Shown one piece after another: positions 59,415-64,000 of a DNA stretch of 64,000 bases. The first letter of the stretch is position 1. Each line of letters opens with the position of its first letter. The stretch is taken from NCBI GenBank assembly GCA_026874595.1, contig CM049306.1, positions 83,230,142 to 83,294,141 on the forward strand, written 5' to 3'. A model generated the notes under the pieces. That model was not told where the DNA came from. It made no database searches and saw nothing but the letters and a program-made list of their open reading frames with translations. This DNA is from Sipunculus nudus (taxonomy: Eukaryota; Annelida; Sipuncula; Golfingiida; Sipunculidae). A program made the position numbers and the translations under genes.

Positions 59415-60506
59415 ATAATTGGGACAACCAGCCTCCGGACCTGGCTGCATCAGTCAGCCGGTGCTTCTAAAATCCTGCCTCTGCCTTCAGTCATCTCAGT
59501 TTCTGCCAGCACCTGTAAAATACAGCTGATAATGTCAGTAACCATCTGTGTTTCATTATACATACAGGTGCTGCACAGTGTTATCCAGAAATATCTGTAT
59601 GCAGCCCCAGTGTTGTCCAGTATATGTACAGGTGCTGTCAGTGCTGTGTCTGTTATTCTCTGTACAAATGCTGCACCCTGTAATAAGTATATATACATGT
59701 GGTGCAATGTGTCAGGTCTGTAATTATTTGTATAAATACTGCCCAGGGATGCTCAGCATTTATGAATGTGCTGCACAATGTTGGATCTGTCAGTATCTGC
59801 AAAATGCTGCACAATACTGCCAGTATTTATATATGTGCTGCATAGTGTTGGGTCTGTCAGTATCTATACAAATGCTGCACAATTCTGTCAGTATTTATAT
59901 AGGTGTTGCACAATGTTGGGTCTGTCAGAATCTATAAAATGCTGCACAAAGCTGCCAGATTTGATACAGGTGCTGCACAATGTTGTGTCTGTCAGTATCT
60001 ATACAAATGCTGCACAGTGTTGTATTTGCCAGTATCTGTATAAGTACTGCCTAAGATTGACACAGGCTTTACACAGATTCTTTAATGTCAGTGTTTTGGA
60101 CAGATGTCTTACAGTGTTGTCAATATCTGTCAGTATCTGAGCAAGTGTTGTTACATCTGAACAGTATCTATCCATGTCTAAATATATTCTTTACAGCACG
60201 AGAATAGGTGCAAACATCGACACGGATTTTGATGTGAGCTATCAGCATCTCAAAATATGTTCATTTTGTAAAATGATGTCACAGTCACTGCTCACTATCT
60301 TGCTCTCATGGAAGAATCAAATCTGTTGATAAATGGCATGATCATTATGTTCATAGCTTTGTGAACATTTTCTCAATATTGTGAAGGTATTTAACAGGAA
60401 GCCATGATCAACTACTTAGTACATCTTTCAAGTCAGTTTGACCTGAGACTGTTTCTGTTCTTGACTTCATTTGCTGTTTAATTATAAACTTGATATTATT
60501 AATAAA
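59415..60506 (+). other. Probable 3' UTR of DOCK1
   Basis: Starts right after the stop. It contains the GCTGCACA minisatellite, and the first AATAAA is at 60501-60506. Further AATAAA hexamers at 61050 and 63499 leave the true end open. Confidence 0.55.
59560..60140 (+). repeat. Alternating minisatellite in the 3' UTR
   Basis: Units begin RTGCTGCACA. From about 59770 a long form (GTGCTGCACAATGTTGGRTC TGTCAGTATCTATACAA, about 36 bases) alternates with a short form (ATGCTGCACAATWCTGYCAG TATTTATATAT, about 31 bases), giving a dimer near 68 bases. Earlier units (59570-59760) are more diverged. Overlapping ORFs in two frames (59548, 59766) are Cys-rich readings of the repeat. Confidence 0.85.
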
Positions 60507-61263
60507 TATAGAGTTGAGTTGTCAAAGTGAACCTTAAAATCACAAATTGTGTATGTAAACCAGTTCCAATTTGGTAGATTTATTGTAAAGAAAAGTTGAA
60601 TTTTCAAATAATCTCATAATAATTTTGACAGAAATGCATTTATTCCTTCCCAATAATTAACTTGCCCACCTCTCCCTGATGGTATAACTGTCATCTCAGT
60701 GTTTGTGTTTAGAGGATACTTATAAAAAAAAATTGCATGTATTTTTATGATGATCAAACTAAAATTTAATTATATTTTATACATTTTTATCCACATAATG
60801 ATGCATCATCTTATGTACATATATCATATACACTGATAGTTTTATATACTAAGTTCATGTAATGAATTATAATCAGGTAAAATACTTAAGTGGATATTTG
60901 AAAATAGGAATATGGGATCACAGAGCTCCAACATGATGGTTTAGAATTAGTATGTATTTATTGTTATGAATATGCATAATTGACATAAATTATGCATATG
61001 TTAATGGTCAGAGGAATAATTCACACAGCTTGTAACATGCATAAATTTAAATAAATTATCTTTACTGGTATTACAAGCTGGGGAATACACAGGTTATAAC
61101 TGGCATAAGTGTGCATAAATTAATAGCATCACAAGCAGACTTGTTTTCCAAGAGGCAACTGGAAGAAATTTACATAAAACATGCTGTAATTTACAAGCTG
61201 TAATTTAAATCTCCACCAATCTAAATAGAGGGTTCAGCTATTTCTATTTATGTATGAACTATA
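60507..61263. other. Sequence downstream of the first poly(A) signal
   Basis: AT-rich, either extended 3' UTR or intergenic. Repeated GCATAA/TTATGC words between 60970 and 61140. No gene seen. Confidence 0.45.
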
Positions 61264-61801
61264 GTCTTTTTCATCACCTGCTGTCCACCTGTTTTTTGTG
61301 GATAATATTTTAAAATATTATATTTTTTAATAATTTCCTAGAATACTACATATGGAAGTGACAGCCTAAAATAGCAATTAAGAATGTTACATTAAATCTT
61401 CATTTTATGTTTCACAACTTTTTAGTCTCATCTCAGTGATCTGGTAGATATGATGTGTCCCTGCATGAGTAGCCATCTTCGTTTTTACTTTTAGCTGGTT
61501 ATATTTTTTGAGTGTTTACATGACATCATCCAATCAGCAGCTATCAATTAAGGCTGTTTTTGCATGTGACCAATGACCTTGACTGCCATAAGTGGGTCGG
61601 ATATGTTGTAAATTGTAAACTGATTACTCATATTTTAAAATAATTCTGTTTCTTAAATAAGGTGTAAGGTATTTATTTAATTACCTTGTTGAAAATTAGG
61701 TCCTTTAACCCTCTACTCTGCACTATAAATGTATCCCTTGTAATATAACTAATAAAAATTTTTATAGCAAAAACAGGTGGACAGGAGGGGATAAAACAGA
61801 C
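61264..61801. mobile_element. 0.5-kb inverted-repeat element (MITE), copy 2
   Basis: Starts GTCTTTTTCATCACCTGCTG TCCACCTGTTTTT and ends with the inverse AAAAACAGGTGGACAGGAGG GGATAAAACAGAC. The body matches copy 1 through GGAAGTGACAGCC, ATATGATGTGTCCCT, TGACATC.ATCCAATCAGCAGC and GCCATAAGTGGGTC. Flanks are TATA and TTTA, an imperfect target duplication. Confidence 0.85.
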
Positions 61802-64000
61802 TTTAGATAAGCTTGTGCTAATACCTCGCCTCAGAGATTTGTTGTATACATTTTCCATTGTGCCTTAACATTGTAATTTCTAGTTATTTTGCAGTTTTCT
61901 GTAATTCACAGAATATGATTTGATTAATTTTAATGTTTTCATTCATTGATATTGTTCATCCTGTAATTCATGATTGAGGGAATGAATGACCAGTACTTTA
62001 TGAGGAAATGCTTAAATCACTTTCCATAGAATTGATTATTCAGGAAATAGCAATAATATTATTAACGTCTTTCAAAAACAGATTTTAACCAAATAACATA
62101 CACATTTGCAATGCATCTTGACCGTAAACATCTGCAGATATATGTTACATTTACATTCACTTTAAATGACTAACTTTCATTCTATAATTTATATTAGTTT
62201 GTATCACAAGGTCATCTTAGTGTTTGTTCCCTGTATTCTTAAAAAATATTCTAAGGATCAAGCATACATGTTAGGCAAATTTTACTGTGTATGTAGAGCA
62301 CTTAATAAAGTCATCATGTACTCACATATGTATATGTGGATACAGAAATGATTTGAAAATGTACTGCTATGCTGGTTGGGTTACCTTCTGCATATCTACA
62401 TCTATGCCATCTGTAAATGGTTATGACATTCAGGCTGGTCTAATTAGTGACATGATATAACGGTATTGGCACTCTAATTCTGCTGTCTTCAAAGAATTAC
62501 AATATTGTTATCAGTGCCAGAGGTTCAACCACTCTGCCTTTATTGTTACAGTGCTGTATGATATAGCACATTCTGTAAAAACATGTATGATTTGTTGCAC
62601 AAGAAAGTATGTAATAGGTTGTGATACATGCTGAGAATGATAAACTATGTAGAGTAAAACCTCTTCTGATGACCACCATGGTGTCATGACTACCCCACTA
62701 TCACAACCACTTTTCTTGGTCCCATATGTGGTTGTGTTAGAACAGAATTACTGCATGTGACAACCCCTTTCCATCTAGACCTGTGTACTTACAAACAGCA
62801 TATATCAGTGTAATTGTCACTTTTTATACATTTAATACTTTGGAATCAGAGTAGATACAAGTGATATATTTAACTTGTTATAAGTGTCTGATAACATGAC
62901 ATCTTCCAAAACAACCAAATCTTGTGAATGTTTTCTTAATGAGTGATATTACAAATCAGAGCAAAACCAGAATCAAATTGTATTTCTGCTTATTATTTCT
63001 ATTACTGTTTGTGTATTTTCATAATGATCTGATTTTCACGTCTGTGCTGAATGGTGTGTTCTTTTTGTATTTGTTAATGATTTGATTAAGAATGTCTTCT
63101 AGATAATACATTACAAACTTATACAGGTAAACTGTAGATATATTTAACATTTCACTGCCACATAAGCAGCTTTCATGTTCTGAACTGTCCAGTACATCAT
63201 AGTACATTACAAGTGATATATAACTGTACTATACTGTATTTGTATATATAATGTCTGCTTGTTGACAATCCCACACTTTGATCCTTACATTAGATAACAC
63301 AATGACTTTGTTACATGGCATAAGTACTGTCAAACAGGAAATATTTAATATCTGTTATTTCAAAAATTTCACAAGCAAACCTTGATTTGTAATGCCACAC
63401 AAGAAATTCTCCCTGTCTCATTAGAGCCTAAATTTAGTTAATTTTTTTTAATCTTGTGTTTTATCCCAATTTAGTATCATTTATAATATTAACATTTGAA
63501 TAAATACCAAACTTTGCTCGTTTCATTTTAGGAAAGAGATGCACTCCTACCCAAGATAGTTCATAAAATCACATCTACATGAAATACTGAAGATGAAGAA
63601 TTGAAAAGTTGAAAAATTTATTAAAAAAATAATTTGCAGATTATCGAAAATTAGATTTATCCCTAGTTTTACATCTGTATAAATATTACCTTAAAACCCC
63701 CGATCATGTTGTTCTTTTTTTCACTGTTGTTATACAAAACTCAGTCCTTGGCTGCATGAGGGTTGTATATTCTCATGTACTCATGTTGTACATACAGCGT
63801 ACTACTTGTACTCATGTCACATCTATTTAAATGTTCGTTACAGAATCCGGATGGTGTATCCAAAATTTTCTCTACAGGGTTGGATCTAGGATTATCAGAA
63901 AAGGGAGGGGTTAGAGTTTAACTTGATAGGACATGCATCCTAAAAAGTCAACCATTTCCTCAAGGTGAGAGAGGCTCCAAATTTGTTTAAAAACCCACAA
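61802..64000. other. Terminal 2.2 kb, no gene recognised
   Basis: AT-rich. A GTAAAACCTCTTCTGATGAC stretch at 62654 resembles the end of the CAGTNRAACCTC elements. AATAAA at 63499-63504 could be a distal poly(A) signal. All ORFs are short and featureless. Confidence 0.45.

Noticed and set aside
59548..60140. Cys-rich ORFs of 124-129 codons after the stop codon
   Set aside because: They only read the GCTGCACA minisatellite, overlap each other in two frames, and lack splice or start context.

Overview
The window is AT-rich animal nuclear DNA carrying one large spliced gene on the + strand. By eye I can assemble 49 coding exons, from 459 to a stop codon at 59414. They join in frame through every junction into 5,280 coding bases (1,759 codons plus stop). 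The product is a DOCK-A family Rac exchange factor (DOCK1/DOCK180, ancestral to vertebrate DOCK1/2/5; fly mbc and worm ced-5 are the known invertebrate members). Only about the first 115 residues, which hold the SH3 domain in this family, lie upstream of the window. The repeat content (tRNA-derived SINEs, many short inverted-repeat elements, a DIRS retrotransposon) and the gene structure suggest a mollusc, most likely a bivalve. The species cannot be fixed from the sequence.

Layout. 1-1530: the first three exons (helical N-terminal region). 1531-13051: an 11.5-kb intron holding recent tandem duplications, a fold-back element, a small TA-flanked inverted-repeat element, and an element with an 8-bp target duplication nested inside another repeat. 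13052-19101: exons up to and into DHR-1. 18977-25003: DHR-1 (C2-like, lipid binding). 26033-44434: the armadillo-like helical scaffold. 45467-56032: DHR-2, the GEF domain. 56445-59414: the Ser-rich and Pro-rich tail, with two CRK-type PxLPxK motifs and a C-terminal ESDV. 59415 onward: 3' UTR with an alternating minisatellite, then no further gene that I can see.

The intron between exons 24 and 25 is 6.0 kb, of which 5.6 kb (34676-40257) is a GC-rich DIRS-type tyrosine-recombinase retrotransposon. It has inverted terminal repeats, unequal outer extensions, and an internal complementary region that is exactly the two ends joined in reverse complement. Its gag, RT/RNase H/methyltransferase-like and recombinase regions are all recognisable but broken by stops and frameshifts. 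Removing it leaves an ordinary intron of about 420 bp.

Other introns hold several repeat families in two or more copies. These are a 0.4-kb family with TGTCCCC-type inverted ends (five copies), a 1-kb family bounded by GTATCCC/GGGATAC (two copies), a 0.5-kb inverted-repeat element with TATA flanks (two copies), a roughly 145-bp tandem module carrying AGGTCA direct repeats, and tRNA-derived SINEs. No CRISPR array, rRNA gene or functional tRNA gene was seen, and no bacterial-type feature.
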